Of a stretch of 64,000 bases of DNA, positions 26,286-35,893 are shown piece by piece; position 1 is the stretch's first letter; each line of letters starts with the position of its first letter. The translations under genes and the position numbers were made by a program. The notes under the pieces were generated by a model. That model saw nothing but the letters and a program-made list of their open reading frames with translations, had not been told where the DNA came from and searched no databases. The DNA is taken from the NCBI RefSeq assembly GCF_004362245.1, contig NZ_SNWM01000003.1:186001-250000 (forward strand), in the 5' to 3' direction. The stretch is from Pedobacter duraquae. Lineage in GTDB: Bacteria > Bacteroidota > Bacteroidia > Sphingobacteriales > Sphingobacteriaceae.

Positions 26286-27740
26286 TTATTTTGGTTCCGG
26301 ACGCTTGTATTCAGTGATCCGTTTTGCCATTCCATTGAAAAGTACAAGATGGAAAGGTAGCATCGCATACCAATACATCCTGCCCCACAATCCCGAAGGC
26401 CTGAATGTGGCAATCTGAGATAGGTAGGATGAGCCATGAAAAGATACTATTTTAAATTCAAGCCAGGCTTCGCCAGGAATTTTCATCTCAGCATATAACA
26501 ACAGGCGTTTGCTCTTTTTATCTGCCAGCAATACGCGCCAAAAGTCAAGCACATCTCCAGCCTGTAGATTTAGGCTACTTGTACGTCCGCGCCTTGCACC
26601 AACGCCACCAAATACTTTGTCTAACAGCCCACGCAAACTCCAAAGCCAGTCCAGGTAATACCAACCTGTGTTACCACCGATGCTCCAGATGTTATTAAAC
26701 ACTTCGTCTTCGTCTCTGTTAAATTTCATTTTTACCTTATACTCTAGGGTTCCTTTTGCAGGTACCTTAACCTGGTCCATAAAAGAAGTATCCAGATAAC
26801 CCCTGTTCAGGGCATCTTTCCAGCTTGATACGATTGAATTTTGTTCGATCTTTTCAAAGGCCATGCTTAAGGCTTCTTTATAGCTAAAGCAAGCTCTTGG
26901 TACTACACTTTTAATTTTGTCATCCTGACAAACCACTTCGTTCTTCATGCTATCCACAAGGCTTCGTGCGAGCGAATAAGGCACCGAAGTAACTAGGTTA
27001 AGCCATAACGATGATAATCTTGGTGTAAGAACAGGAACGGTAATGATCCAGCGTTTTAGCCCCCTCGAGCTACCGTATTGCAGGATCATTTGTTTATAGG
27101 TTAGGATGTCCGGTCCACCGATATCGAAAGTTTTATTTAATGCGGATTCATTATAAAGCACTCCTGTGAGGTAAGCCAAAACATCTCTGATAGCAATTGG
27201 CTGGCAGCGTGTATTTACCCATTTCGGCGCCACCATTACAGGTAGTTTTTCGGCTAGATCACGTATGATTTCAAAAGATGCACTGCCGGAACCAATGATA
27301 ATGGCTGCACGCAATACTGTTAACGGTATGAGTGCTTTTTTTAATGTTGTTTCTACAGCAAGTCTGGAGTTGAGGTGGTCTGAAAGGTTATCATCATTTA
27401 CAATTCCTGTGAGGTAAATGATTTGTCCACATTTGGTGTTCTTTACCGCATCGGCAAAATTGTTGGCCGATTCCTGTTCCAGATCTGAAAAGCCTGCTTT
27501 GCTTGACGACATCGAGTGAACCAGATAATAGGCTGCAGTGATGTCCTGAGGTATTGCGTTCAATGTTGCCCGATTTAACAGGTCGCCGGTAATAATCGTT
27601 ACCTGATCGCCAAAATCTGATTCCAACGCAAATCTGCGGGGATCTCGCACCATGCATACCACTTCGTGACCTTGCTCCAGAAGCACAGGAAGCAGCCGTG
27701 TGCCGATATAACCATTCGCGCCTGTGAGCAGCACCTTCAT
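26286..27740 (-). CDS. SDR-family NAD(P)-binding protein with DUF2867 domain
   Basis: A 484-residue fusion. Residues 1-300 form an atypical short-chain dehydrogenase with the NAD(P) motif GANGYIGTRLLP (7-18) and YLVHSM near 72. Residues about 330-480 match DUF2867, a START-like domain (GGNTGWYYLDWLWSLRGLLD near 380, then GDVLDFWRV and RPSGLWGRMYWYAMLPFH). The SDR part resembles the NmrA/complex I 39-kDa-like group. Function is unknown; a membrane-lipid or quinone context is possible given the ABC1 kinase partner. Its ATG overlaps the upstream stop in TAATG, indicating translational coupling. Confidence 0.9.
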   Translation of the reverse strand: MKVLLTGANGYIGTRLLPVLLEQGHEVVCMVRDPRRFALESDFGDQVTIITGDLLNRATLNAIPQDITAAYYLVHSMSSSKAGFSDLEQESANNFADAVKNTKCGQIIYLTGIVNDDNLSDHLNSRLAVETTLKKALIPLTVLRAAIIIGSGSASFEIIRDLAEKLPVMVAPKWVNTRCQPIAIRDVLAYLTGVLYNESALNKTFDIGGPDILTYKQMILQYGSSRGLKRWIITVPVLTPRLSSLWLNLVTSVPYSLARSLVDSMKNEVVCQDDKIKSVVPRACFSYKEALSMAFEKIEQNSIVSSWKDALNRGYLDTSFMDQVKVPAKGTLEYKVKMKFNRDEDEVFNNIWSIGGNTGWYYLDWLWSLRGLLDKVFGGVGARRGRTSSLNLQAGDVLDFWRVLLADKKSKRLLLYAEMKIPGEAWLEFKIVSFHGSSYLSQIATFRPSGLWGRMYWYAMLPFHLVLFNGMAKRITEYKRPEPK

Positions 27741-29038
27741 TATACCTGAGGTTTAAATGTTCCCGTGTGGACAGTTGCCTGCAGTTCGTGTAGAATGGTA
27801 TACAGGCCGAAGTTCGTTCTGTTGACATAGATAAAATGCTTAACGCCCCTAGCTTGTTTAAATTCAGGCATTTTCGCGATTTTTTCCCCGTAATGGTATA
27901 GGCCTTCAAAAAATTCAGGCTTGCTAAAGTCGAAGATCTCACTTAAATAAGGTCTGGCGAAAAGTTCGATCATCTCTTTGTAGGCCTTGTAGTAGAATTC
28001 GACTTGGGCGGGGGTATCAGTTGGGTGGATCATTTCCAACTCACGGAATGCGGCTATCGTTTTTGCTTTGTCCTTAGTGATATCTGCAGAGATTAAAGAG
28101 AAGAACGGGATATAGAAGTCGTTCGGAAGTTCTTTGATGCATCCGAAGTCAATTACACCGAGTTTTTCATCAGGAGTGATTAAAAAGTTGCCTGGATGTG
28201 GATCTGCATGTACAGCGCGTAGTTCGTGTTGTTGGAAATTATAAAAATCCCACAGTGCCTGGCCTATCTTATTTCTTAGTTCCTGCGATGGGTTTGTTTT
28301 TAGAAACTCTTTCAGGTGCAGACCTTCAATCCAGTCCATCGTAATGATCCGTTTACTGGAAAGATTTGGATAATAGGTCGGGAATATAATGTTGTCCAGA
28401 ATTTTGCAAGCTTCAGAGAACTCAATAGAGCGCCTTACTTCGAGCTCATAGTCCGTTTCCTCTAACAGTCGCTCTTCAACTTCTTTGACGTAAATATTCA
28501 ATTCTTTCTCGCTCATACCTAGTAGGCGGAAAGCAAAGGGCTTTACGAGTTTTAGATCAGAGGATATGCTGTCTGCAACACCGGGGTATTGAATTTTAAC
28601 TGCCAGTTTCTTTCCGTTCAGGTTTGCTTCATGAACCTGCCCGATAGAGGCTGCATTTTTTGACACCAGATTGAAGCTGTCATACATTTGCTCCGGTGTT
28701 TTTCCGAAAAGCTTGGTAAACGTCCTTACAATCAGGGGCCCAGAAAGGGGAGGGGCATTGTACTGCGATTGAGTGAACTTATCTACATAAGATTTGGGCA
28801 GGATGTTCTTATCCATACTCAACATCTGTGCAATCTTAAGTGCACTACCTTTAAGTTCACTTAAAGAATTGTAAATGTCGGTTGCATTATCTTCGTTCAG
28901 CTGACTGTTGTCCAGCTCCGGATTAAAGAGTTTTTTTGAATAGTGCTTAATATAATTACCGCCAATCTGAAAACCTGTCTTCACAAATTTTGCTGATCGC
29001 TGTGTTTTTGTCGTTGGAATACCGTTCTGTTCTTTCAT
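27740..29038 (-). CDS. ABC1/AarF (UbiB-like) atypical protein kinase
   Basis: A 432-residue protein of the ABC1/ADCK/UbiB family. It has the KxGQ-like helix region (KGSALKIAQMLSMD near 60), the Ala-rich nucleotide loop AASIGQVHEA, VAVKIQYPG-type lysine (KLAVKIQYPG near 145), HADPHPGNF (catalytic/metal region, about 262) and GVIDFGC (the DFG motif). UbiB proteins are ATPases supporting quinone synthesis or lipid transport. There is no C-terminal membrane helix. Second gene of a TetR-ABC1-SDR operon, 5 nt after the regulator. Confidence 0.93.
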   Translation of the reverse strand: MKEQNGIPTTKTQRSAKFVKTGFQIGGNYIKHYSKKLFNPELDNSQLNEDNATDIYNSLSELKGSALKIAQMLSMDKNILPKSYVDKFTQSQYNAPPLSGPLIVRTFTKLFGKTPEQMYDSFNLVSKNAASIGQVHEANLNGKKLAVKIQYPGVADSISSDLKLVKPFAFRLLGMSEKELNIYVKEVEERLLEETDYELEVRRSIEFSEACKILDNIIFPTYYPNLSSKRIITMDWIEGLHLKEFLKTNPSQELRNKIGQALWDFYNFQQHELRAVHADPHPGNFLITPDEKLGVIDFGCIKELPNDFYIPFFSLISADITKDKAKTIAAFRELEMIHPTDTPAQVEFYYKAYKEMIELFARPYLSEIFDFSKPEFFEGLYHYGEKIAKMPEFKQARGVKHFIYVNRTNFGLYTILHELQATVHTGTFKPQV

Positions 29039-29043
29039 CCGGG

Positions 29044-29694
29044 CTAGAATCGCATTTCTTTAAATCCGCCATTTCTCGAAAGGAACTTGCCGTATTCGAA
29101 CAGATTGTCGATAGGTGATCGTTGGAAGAGGTCGAATGTAACCTGAATGCCTTTTTCTATGGCTTCATCAGTTTTCTCAAAACCGGCACTGTCATCATTT
29201 GCCCAGAACCTGGTGATAAACAGGAACTGTGCCCAAAGTGCGTCTTTATAGCGTTTGCTAAAAAATTTCCTGTTGGCAAGTTCTCCACTTTCCAGTCCTT
29301 CATTGATAATTTCATCAGCGAAGTTTTCAAAGATCGGTTTTACGCCTGACAGGATCTGAGGAGTGGATAACCCCATACGTTGCTCCTTCAATGTGTAGAT
29401 GATAAAACTCCGGTGCTGTTTCAGCAACTCTGTAAAACTATAGAAGAAGGATAACATACGGTCTCTGGACGAATATTGCTGCCAAACCTCCTGCTGTTGT
29501 ATGGTATTGATGGTTTCTACGGTAAGTTCTACCCAGATACTCTTTTCAATACTTTCAAAAGCAGCATAAAACTCATAGAAATTAGTCTCAGTAGTCTTCA
29601 GTTTTTTTACAAAGCTGTAAACAGATTTCGGTTTTTCGCCATGCGTGAGGACGTAATCGATATACCCTTTTTTGATTTGATCAGCTGTAGCCAT
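29044..29694 (-). CDS. TetR-like transcriptional regulator
   Basis: A 216-residue, all-helical protein. The N-terminal about 50 residues hold a divergent TetR-type helix-turn-helix (KPKSVYSFVKKLKTTETNFY followed by EFYAAFESIEKSIW, where the canonical YYHF is replaced by FYEFYAAF), and the rest is a ligand-binding/dimer domain. It is first in an operon with an ABC1 kinase and an SDR protein and probably regulates it. A 17-bp palindrome 79 nt upstream is a candidate operator. Confidence 0.82.
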   Translation of the reverse strand: MATADQIKKGYIDYVLTHGEKPKSVYSFVKKLKTTETNFYEFYAAFESIEKSIWVELTVETINTIQQQEVWQQYSSRDRMLSFFYSFTELLKQHRSFIIYTLKEQRMGLSTPQILSGVKPIFENFADEIINEGLESGELANRKFFSKRYKDALWAQFLFITRFWANDDSAGFEKTDEAIEKGIQVTFDLFQRSPIDNLFEYGKFLSRNGGFKEMRF

Positions 29695-29772
29695 TCTTTT
29701 TTATTTAATAACGTAAAAGTCGGCGTAAAGGTTTATAAACTACATGGAAAATAGCCTTTTAATGATCACCAT

Positions 29773-29789
29773 TAAGTAATAATTACTTA
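29773..29789. promoter_or_regulatory. 17-bp palindrome upstream of the TetR operon
   Basis: TAAGTAAT-A-ATTACTTA is a perfect palindrome with a 1-nt centre. It overlaps the hutU stop and lies 79 nt before the TetR start. Size fits TetR operators. It has no T-tail, so it is less likely to be a hutU terminator. Confidence 0.35.
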
Positions 29790-31462
29790 TTGTCTAATTG
29801 ATCGAGTCCTAATCTATGTTTTCTAAGTGTATCGTTTGCGATGTCATAGCCGGCATCTGCATGTCGGATCACGCCCATAGCCGGGTCATTGCGTAATACC
29901 CTTTTTATTCTTACAGCTGCTTCATCGGTGCCGTCAGCAACGATCACCATACCTGCGTGTATCGAATATCCGATGCCTACTCCACCCCCGTGATGTAACG
30001 ATACCCAGCTTGCGCCTCCGGCAGTGTTGACGAGTGCGTTTAATACAGGCCAGTCTGCAACCGCATCCGAACCGTCAAGCATAGCCTCAGTTTCTCTGTT
30101 GGGCGATGCTACGGATCCTGTATCCAGGTGATCCCGGCCGATTACGATAGGAGCAGTTACCCTGCCTTCGGCAACGAGTTTGTTGAAAGCAAGGCCTGCC
30201 AGCTCCCTTTCGCCCTGTCCGAGCCAGCAGATTCTTGCTGGTAGCCCCTGAAACGCGATACGTTCCCTGGCCATTTTAATCCATCGGTGCAGACTGCTGT
30301 TTTCAGGAAACAAGTCCATGATCACCTGGTCTGTAGTATATATATCTTCTGGATCACCGCTAAGTGCTGCCCAGCGAAAAGGGCCCTTTCCTTCACAAAA
30401 TAGTGGGCGGATATAGGCAGGCACAAAGCCGGGGAAATCAAAGGCATTAGTGATGCCAGCTTCGAGTGCACGACCGCGAAGATTGTTTCCATAATCAAAA
30501 GTAATCGCTCCTCTTTTCTGCAGTTCCAGCATTTGAACAACGTGTTTAGCCATTGTAGCATAAGAGAGCTCTCTGTATTTTTTTGCGTCATTTATTCGAA
30601 GTTCAGCTGCTTCGGCAACGCTGAGGCCTTCTGGAAAATATCCAATCAGGGGATCATGTGCCGATGTCTGATCAGTTAAGGTGTCTGGTGTGATTCCGCG
30701 TTCAATTAAACGATTGAGTAAGGTTACGGCATTACAGACTATGCCTATGGAAAGCGCTTTATTTTCTGCGGCATATTGTACGGCCTTGTCGATTGCCTGA
30801 TCGATGTCGTAGGCGATTTCATCAATATAACGAGTTTCCAATCTTTTTTTTATTCTCCACTCCTCTACTTCTGCAGCAAGGCAAACGCCTTCATTCATGG
30901 TGATGGCAAGGGGCTGTGCACCGCCCATACCACCAAGGCCAGCTGTCACATTCAGTTTCCCCTTTAAACTACCATCAAAATGTTTTCTAGCTAACGCGGC
31001 GTAGGTTTCGTAGGTGCCCTGGACAATCCCCTGTGATCCGATATAAATCCAGGAACCCGCAGTCATCTGCCCATACATCATCAGTCCTTTATCCTCTAGA
31101 TCGTCAAAATGTTGCTGCGTGGCCCATTTCGGCACCAGCTGAGAATTGGAGATAAGTACTCGCGGGGCATCTTGGTGTGTGGGCATGATACCTACGGGTT
31201 TACCCGATTGAATCAATAATGTTTCATCATTCTCCAGGTTCCTCAAGGCTTTTACAATGAGTAACAGTGCTTCTTTATTTCTTGCTGCTTTACCCCTTCC
31301 CCCATAAACGATCAGTTCCTCCGGCTTTTCGGCTACATCAGGATCCAGGTTATTTAATAACATCCGTAGTGCTGCTTCCTGCACCCAACCTTTGCAGGTT
31401 AATATATTTCCTGTAGGTGTTTGTCTTTTGCTAAGGTCTAAGTTCTCGGTTTTTGAGGTCAT
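29783..31462 (-). CDS. hutU: Urocanate hydratase
   Basis: Second step of histidine breakdown: urocanate to imidazolone propionate, using tightly bound NAD+. The 559 residues are full length. Recognisable stretches are [10 protein letters not shown] near 48, [20 protein letters not shown] (about 134), the NAD-binding [10 protein letters not shown] (about 177), and [15 protein letters not shown] (about 484) near the C-terminus. hutH is about 2.9 kb away on the same strand, with a metal-type protein and a TonB receptor between them on the other strand. hutI and hutG are not in the window. Confidence 0.97.
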   Translation of the reverse strand: MTSKTENLDLSKRQTPTGNILTCKGWVQEAALRMLLNNLDPDVAEKPEELIVYGGRGKAARNKEALLLIVKALRNLENDETLLIQSGKPVGIMPTHQDAPRVLISNSQLVPKWATQQHFDDLEDKGLMMYGQMTAGSWIYIGSQGIVQGTYETYAALARKHFDGSLKGKLNVTAGLGGMGGAQPLAITMNEGVCLAAEVEEWRIKKRLETRYIDEIAYDIDQAIDKAVQYAAENKALSIGIVCNAVTLLNRLIERGITPDTLTDQTSAHDPLIGYFPEGLSVAEAAELRINDAKKYRELSYATMAKHVVQMLELQKRGAITFDYGNNLRGRALEAGITNAFDFPGFVPAYIRPLFCEGKGPFRWAALSGDPEDIYTTDQVIMDLFPENSSLHRWIKMARERIAFQGLPARICWLGQGERELAGLAFNKLVAEGRVTAPIVIGRDHLDTGSVASPNRETEAMLDGSDAVADWPVLNALVNTAGGASWVSLHHGGGVGIGYSIHAGMVIVADGTDEAAVRIKRVLRNDPAMGVIRHADAGYDIANDTLRKHRLGLDQLDNK

Positions 31463-31510
31463 ATAAAGGCAATGTTACTTAATGATGCGGGGTGTTCGTT
31501 TAGATTTACT

Positions 31511-31518
31511 TACTTTTG
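31511..31518 (+). promoter_or_regulatory. Predicted -7 box (TACTTTTG) of the His/Cys-rich protein gene
   Basis: Exact TAnnTTTG, 7 nt before an in-frame TTG at 31526. It lies inside the longest frame (ATG 31472) and therefore argues for the TTG start. Confidence 0.5.
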
Positions 31519-31525
31519 GGTCAAG

Positions 31526-31861
31526 TTGAGAAAAAAGAACTTACATATCAATAAATTTTTATCATTCCTTTTGTTGGGCGTGTTTTTCATTGCGCTTACG
31601 CCATGGGCATCATTTCACCACCATGAGGAAGTAGAATACACCTGTAAAAACGAACCGGTATGCGGGCATAAGCTCCACATAAGCAGTCACGCGGAACAGT
31701 GTTTGGTATGTGCAGCTCATTTTGAAAAGAATTTTACCCATACAACTCAGTTGACGCATTTTTGCCTTACAAAAGTTGTTTTTCTAAAAAGCCACGTAGT
31801 AACGATAGATGCGTATACTGCGTTGATCAGCACCTCTTTGCGAGGCCCCCCAGCTGTCTAG
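31526..31861 (+). CDS. Small His/Cys-rich secreted protein upstream of a TonB receptor
   Basis: From TTG 31526 the product has 111 residues: a basic start, one hydrophobic segment (about 10-27), HHHEE directly after it, then metal-ligand-like spacing CKNEPVCGHKLH and HAEQCLVCAAHF, and a C-terminal SLRGPPAV. The arrangement (export signal, His/Cys cluster, RGPP tail) recalls small proteins found beside metal-uptake receptors or efflux genes in Bacteroidota; this is from general memory and not a family assignment. The longer ATG 31472 start is disfavoured because a -7 box lies inside it. The TonB receptor starts 70 nt downstream, so both are probably in one operon for metal or metal-complex uptake. 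Confidence 0.65.
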   Translation: MRKKNLHINKFLSFLLLGVFFIALTPWASFHHHEEVEYTCKNEPVCGHKLHISSHAEQCLVCAAHFEKNFTHTTQLTHFCLTKVVFLKSHVVTIDAYTALISTSLRGPPAV

Positions 31862-31931
31862 CTTTTCGGTATTAATTTTTCTTTAATGGCTTAGGCCATG
31901 TCGTATTACTCATACTTATCATATTATTACT

Positions 31932-34265
31932 ATGAAAACATTACACCTTTATTTGGTTGTACTCGTTATTTCTATATTTTCTTTCGGTGCAAAGGCTGCC
32001 GAAACAGGAGTTTATAATGGCACCGTAATTGATGCCCAAAGCAAAGCCGGTTTACCGGGTGCTACAGTGACCATCCCAGATCTGCGTATATCTGCAGTAA
32101 CGAATGCTTCGGGTGCATTCACTTTTAACAATGTCCCAGCCCGCGGTCGGTTCCTTGTATTGATCAGTTACGTAGGATACCGATCGGCAAGTCAATATAT
32201 TGATTTTGCCAATCCTGTGAACAATAATTTCACGTTGCAGGCCAGTGTAATTGAAGCACACGAAGTTGTGATTACCGGTTCTGCATCTAGCTCAGACAAC
32301 CGCAGCAACAGCACAACGATCTCTACGGTAAGCAAGTCTGATTTGTTATATCGTCCGTCAACAAACCTTATCGACGCGATATCACGTGTACCTGGTGTGG
32401 CACAGATCACCACCGGTGCTGGCATTTCAAAGCCTGTTATCCGGGGATTGGGTTACAATCGTGTTGTGACGGTCAATAATGGTGTAAAACAGCAAGGGCA
32501 ACAGTGGGGAGATGAGCACGGCATCGAGATTGATCAGTACAGTGCGGATCGTGTTGAGGTGTTAAAAGGGCCTGCCAGCTTAATGTATGGATCAGATGCA
32601 CTTGGTGGGGTAATTAATATTTTAGATGCCCTTCCCGCACCCCAGGGGACCATACGCGGAGAGTTTTTAACAAACTATTCTACAAACAATGGCTTAACAG
32701 GAAACTCGTTGATGCTTCAGGGTAATGATCAGGGCTTTGTCTATAAAGTTCGTGGATCGTATAAAAGTGCTTATTCTTATCGTACGCCGACTGAATATGT
32801 ACCAAATTCTGGCTTCAACGAGACTAATTTTGAAGGACAGATTGGCTTAAATAAAAAATGGGGTTATGCACATTTGGACGCATCCAGCTTCCGTACAAAT
32901 CTTGGTTTTTACGAGCCTGTCAGAAACGATGCAGGTCAGCTCGCAGACGATGATGGTAATCCATTTACTGATGCTCAGAACAAAGACAGATCACTTGCTT
33001 TTCCTAAGCAGGATGTGCGCCATTATAAAATTGCCCTGAATAGTAATATTCTTTTGGGAGATGGAAGCTTGAAAGCTATCCTTGGTTATCAGCATAATCT
33101 CCGTCGCGAACTGGAAACTGCGGGAGAGGATCCCGCCTTATTTTTGAACAGCTATAGTTACAGCTATGATCTTAAATATTCTTTTAAAGAATCAAACGGT
33201 TGGTCTCCGGTAATCGGATTATCTGGCGAGTTTATGCATAGTCTGAATACGACTGGCGAAGAGCAGTTAATCCCTGATTATGACAGCCAGGCTTTTGGCG
33301 GTTTTGTTTTTGTCAAAAAAGCCTGGGAGAAAAACACCTTTAACATAGGTGCCCGTTTTGATTATAGAAAGATGACTGGAAAAGCCTTCAGTGGGGCTTC
33401 TGAATTTAATGCGTTCGACAATAAATTTTCGCACGTTACCGGTGCATTGGGTTATACGCATGAGTTTAACGATGCCTTTAGCTTTAAAGCAAATGCCGGA
33501 AGTGCCTTCCGTGCACCAAATATTGCTGAGCTTGCCTCAAATGGTGTGCACGAAGGTGTATTTAGGTATGAAATAGGTAACGCTAATTTAAAACCAGAAC
33601 AGAGTTATCAGTTTGATGCCTCTTTTGACTATCAGAATCAATATTTAAGTGCCAGTCTCGGTGGATTTGCTAATTACATCAACAAATACATCTATTACGA
33701 CACTGATGGAAGTACGAAGGATGTTGAAGCTGAGGACGGCAGCACAAAGGAATATCCAGTTTACAATTTTGTACAGGACAATGCATTTCTTCGAGGTCTT
33801 GAAGCATCTTTAACTTTACATCCGGTAAGTTATATCCACTTTGAAAATAGTTTCTCGTATACCAGAGCCACTAACCGCACAACGGAGCAATCTCTTCCAT
33901 TTATTCCCGCTGCGGCTTTGCGGAACGAATTGCGTTTTGAACCGAAGATCGGCGGAACATCTAAATCGTATGTGTCTGTCGGAATCGATAATTTCTTCAA
34001 ACAGGATAAGATAGACAGCTTTGAGTCTGCAACCAGCGGCTATACCTTATTAAATGCATCTGTTGGGACGACCTTGAAATTGGGCAAAAACCAGGATCTG
34101 ATTGTATATGTTGCTGGCAAAAACCTATTGAATAAAGCATATTATGATCACTTAAGCAGGTTCAAGCCTGGACGATTAAGTGATGAAGATCCGACGTTAG
34201 GGATCTATAATGCAGGAAGAAATGTGACCTTTGGCATCACGCTTCCTTTTACTTTAAAACGTTAA
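31932..34265 (+). CDS. TonB-dependent outer-membrane receptor
   Basis: A 777-residue outer-membrane transporter with a signal peptide ending GAKA. An N-terminal carboxypeptidase-regulatory-like (beta-sandwich) domain (about 26-110, GTVIDAQSKAGLPGATVTI) is followed by the plug (about 125-230, KPVIRGLGYNRVVTVNNGVK and QYSADRVEVLKGPASLMYGS) and a 22-strand barrel ending in an aromatic strand. There is no SusD partner, so it is not a classic polysaccharide system. Plug wording and the preceding His/Cys-rich protein fit metal or metal-chelate import, but the substrate is not shown. Confidence 0.94.
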   Translation: MKTLHLYLVVLVISIFSFGAKAAETGVYNGTVIDAQSKAGLPGATVTIPDLRISAVTNASGAFTFNNVPARGRFLVLISYVGYRSASQYIDFANPVNNNFTLQASVIEAHEVVITGSASSSDNRSNSTTISTVSKSDLLYRPSTNLIDAISRVPGVAQITTGAGISKPVIRGLGYNRVVTVNNGVKQQGQQWGDEHGIEIDQYSADRVEVLKGPASLMYGSDALGGVINILDALPAPQGTIRGEFLTNYSTNNGLTGNSLMLQGNDQGFVYKVRGSYKSAYSYRTPTEYVPNSGFNETNFEGQIGLNKKWGYAHLDASSFRTNLGFYEPVRNDAGQLADDDGNPFTDAQNKDRSLAFPKQDVRHYKIALNSNILLGDGSLKAILGYQHNLRRELETAGEDPALFLNSYSYSYDLKYSFKESNGWSPVIGLSGEFMHSLNTTGEEQLIPDYDSQAFGGFVFVKKAWEKNTFNIGARFDYRKMTGKAFSGASEFNAFDNKFSHVTGALGYTHEFNDAFSFKANAGSAFRAPNIAELASNGVHEGVFRYEIGNANLKPEQSYQFDASFDYQNQYLSASLGGFANYINKYIYYDTDGSTKDVEAEDGSTKEYPVYNFVQDNAFLRGLEASLTLHPVSYIHFENSFSYTRATNRTTEQSLPFIPAAALRNELRFEPKIGGTSKSYVSVGIDNFFKQDKIDSFESATSGYTLLNASVGTTLKLGKNQDLIVYVAGKNLLNKAYYDHLSRFKPGRLSDEDPTLGIYNAGRNVTFGITLPFTLKR

Positions 34266-34277
34266 TTATAGAACATA

Positions 34278-34313
34278 AAAATGCCGCAGACGATGAGTTT
34301 GCGGCATTTTTTG
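34278..34313 (+). terminator. Terminator between the TonB receptor and hutH
   Basis: 11-bp stem AAAATGCCGCA / TGCGGCATTTT (34278-34288 with 34300-34310), 11-nt loop, T-run on + strand and A-run on the other side, so it may serve both convergent genes. Confidence 0.92.
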
Positions 34314-34316
34314 TTT

Positions 34317-35807
34317 CTAGGCTTTTTTGAAGTTATTTAGAAAGCGAATTGAGGTGTGGATATCGTCAGATAACAATCTGTCTTCTTCGTGTGCTGCCAC
34401 ATCCTTGCGGTAGGCGAGTAGCAATTCTTCCAGCTCTGCAGAGGTTTTTAGGGGTCTTCTAAATTCGATAGCCTGAGCAGCGGTAAGTAACTCTATAGCA
34501 AGAATTCTTTCCAGATTGTTCAAAATTCGGAAACACTTAGTGGCTCCGTTAGCACCCATGCTTACATGGTCTTCCTGTCCGTTGCTCGAAACAATAGAGT
34601 CTACTGACGAAGGGGTTGCCAATTGTTTATTTTCACTGGCAATTGATGCGGCGGTATATTGGGGGATCATCAAGCCTGAATTTAATCCGGCATTCTTAAC
34701 TAGAAAATTTGGCAATCCACGTTGTCCGGAGATCAGCTGGAAGGTTCTTCTTTCAGATATTGATCCCAGTTCAGCCAGGGCAATACTTAAGAAATCAAGC
34801 GCCAGCGCCAGCGGTTGTCCGTGGAAGTTTCCAGCGGAAATGATCTCATCTTCCTCGGGAAAAATATTAGGATTGTCTGTGACGGAATTAATCTCTACTT
34901 CAAACACCTTTGTTGCGTAGTCAAGCGCATCTTTGCTGGCGCCATGTACCTGTGGCATGCATCTGAATGAATAAGGATCCTGTGTTTGCTTATTGTCCAT
35001 TCCCGCCATTTCACTTGTAATCAATAAGCTGTATATCCTGTCTGCAGTGGCCAACTGTCCTATATGCGGTCTGATCTGGTGACTAAGCGCTTTAAAAGGA
35101 TCTATCCTGCAGTTAAACGCATCAGCAGATAAAGCACCTATTGTATCGCTAAACGCCGAAAGGCGGTGTGCATTGATCAAGATATACATGCCATAAGCGG
35201 CCATAAACTGGGTTCCGTTAATTAGTGCCAGTCCCTCCTTGGGCTGAAGGTGCAAAGGTTCCAGATTCATGACATTCAGCCAATCCTTTGCATGAATGAG
35301 TTCGTTGTTATAGCTTAAGTATCCTTCACCGATTAGTGGAAGGGCGAGATGTGCCAGCGGCGCCAGATCACCTGAGGCACCTAAGGAGCCCTGGGTGTAA
35401 ATCGTTGGAAGTGCATCGCTATTGTACATGAGCACCAGTCGGTTCAAAGTTTCCAGTCGGATTCCCGAATTACCGTAACTCAGGGATTGGATTTTGAGGA
35501 ACAGCATAATCTTTACAATATCTGTTGGTACATGTGCTCCGGTTCCGCAGGCATGTGATAATAACAAGTTATGCTGTAGCTGAGAGAGCTCGTTAGCAGC
35601 AATTTTGATATGCTGAAGATAGCCAAAACCGGTGTTGATTCCGTAAATGGGTTGGGTTTCTCTTTTTAATTTTTCATCCAGATAAGCCCGGCAATTGTTT
35701 ACCCGCTCAATAACAACGCCTGAAAGTTCCAGCTTGAGGTTGTCATTGATGATGTTTGAAATGATATTTAGGGAAAGCGTTTCCCCGCCAATCTGATACA
35801 TACCCAT
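34317..35807 (-). CDS. hutH: Histidine ammonia-lyase
   Basis: First step of histidine breakdown: histidine to urocanate and ammonia. The 496 residues include the self-forming MIO cofactor triad Ala-Ser-Gly at 144-146 in GSLGASGDLAPL, plus YGINTGFG (55-62) and NGTQFMAAYG (about 192). A second ATG at 35801 is an equally good start. The -7 box TACATTTG lies 16 nt upstream. It shares its start region with the divergent alpha/beta hydrolase. The other hut gene here is hutU, past the TonB receptor. Confidence 0.96.
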   Translation of the reverse strand: MGMYQIGGETLSLNIISNIINDNLKLELSGVVIERVNNCRAYLDEKLKRETQPIYGINTGFGYLQHIKIAANELSQLQHNLLLSHACGTGAHVPTDIVKIMLFLKIQSLSYGNSGIRLETLNRLVLMYNSDALPTIYTQGSLGASGDLAPLAHLALPLIGEGYLSYNNELIHAKDWLNVMNLEPLHLQPKEGLALINGTQFMAAYGMYILINAHRLSAFSDTIGALSADAFNCRIDPFKALSHQIRPHIGQLATADRIYSLLITSEMAGMDNKQTQDPYSFRCMPQVHGASKDALDYATKVFEVEINSVTDNPNIFPEEDEIISAGNFHGQPLALALDFLSIALAELGSISERRTFQLISGQRGLPNFLVKNAGLNSGLMIPQYTAASIASENKQLATPSSVDSIVSSNGQEDHVSMGANGATKCFRILNNLERILAIELLTAAQAIEFRRPLKTSAELEELLLAYRKDVAAHEEDRLLSDDIHTSIRFLNNFKKA

Positions 35808-35823
35808 TGTTTATATTTTCGGT

Positions 35824-35831
35824 CAAATGTA
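35824..35831 (-). promoter_or_regulatory. Predicted -7 box (TACATTTG, minus strand) of hutH
   Basis: Exact TAnnTTTG on the minus strand, 16 nt before the hutH ATG. Confidence 0.5.
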
Positions 35832-35893
35832 TAAAAAATGTGCTAGGCGCGAACTTTATCAGCTCACTTTTGTTGGTTTTAGAAACTAATGAT

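Noticed and set aside
27394..27942. 182-codon minus-strand frame across the ABC1 kinase/SDR junction
   Set aside because: Out of frame with both recognised proteins and without any domain; it is a shadow of the overlapping coding.
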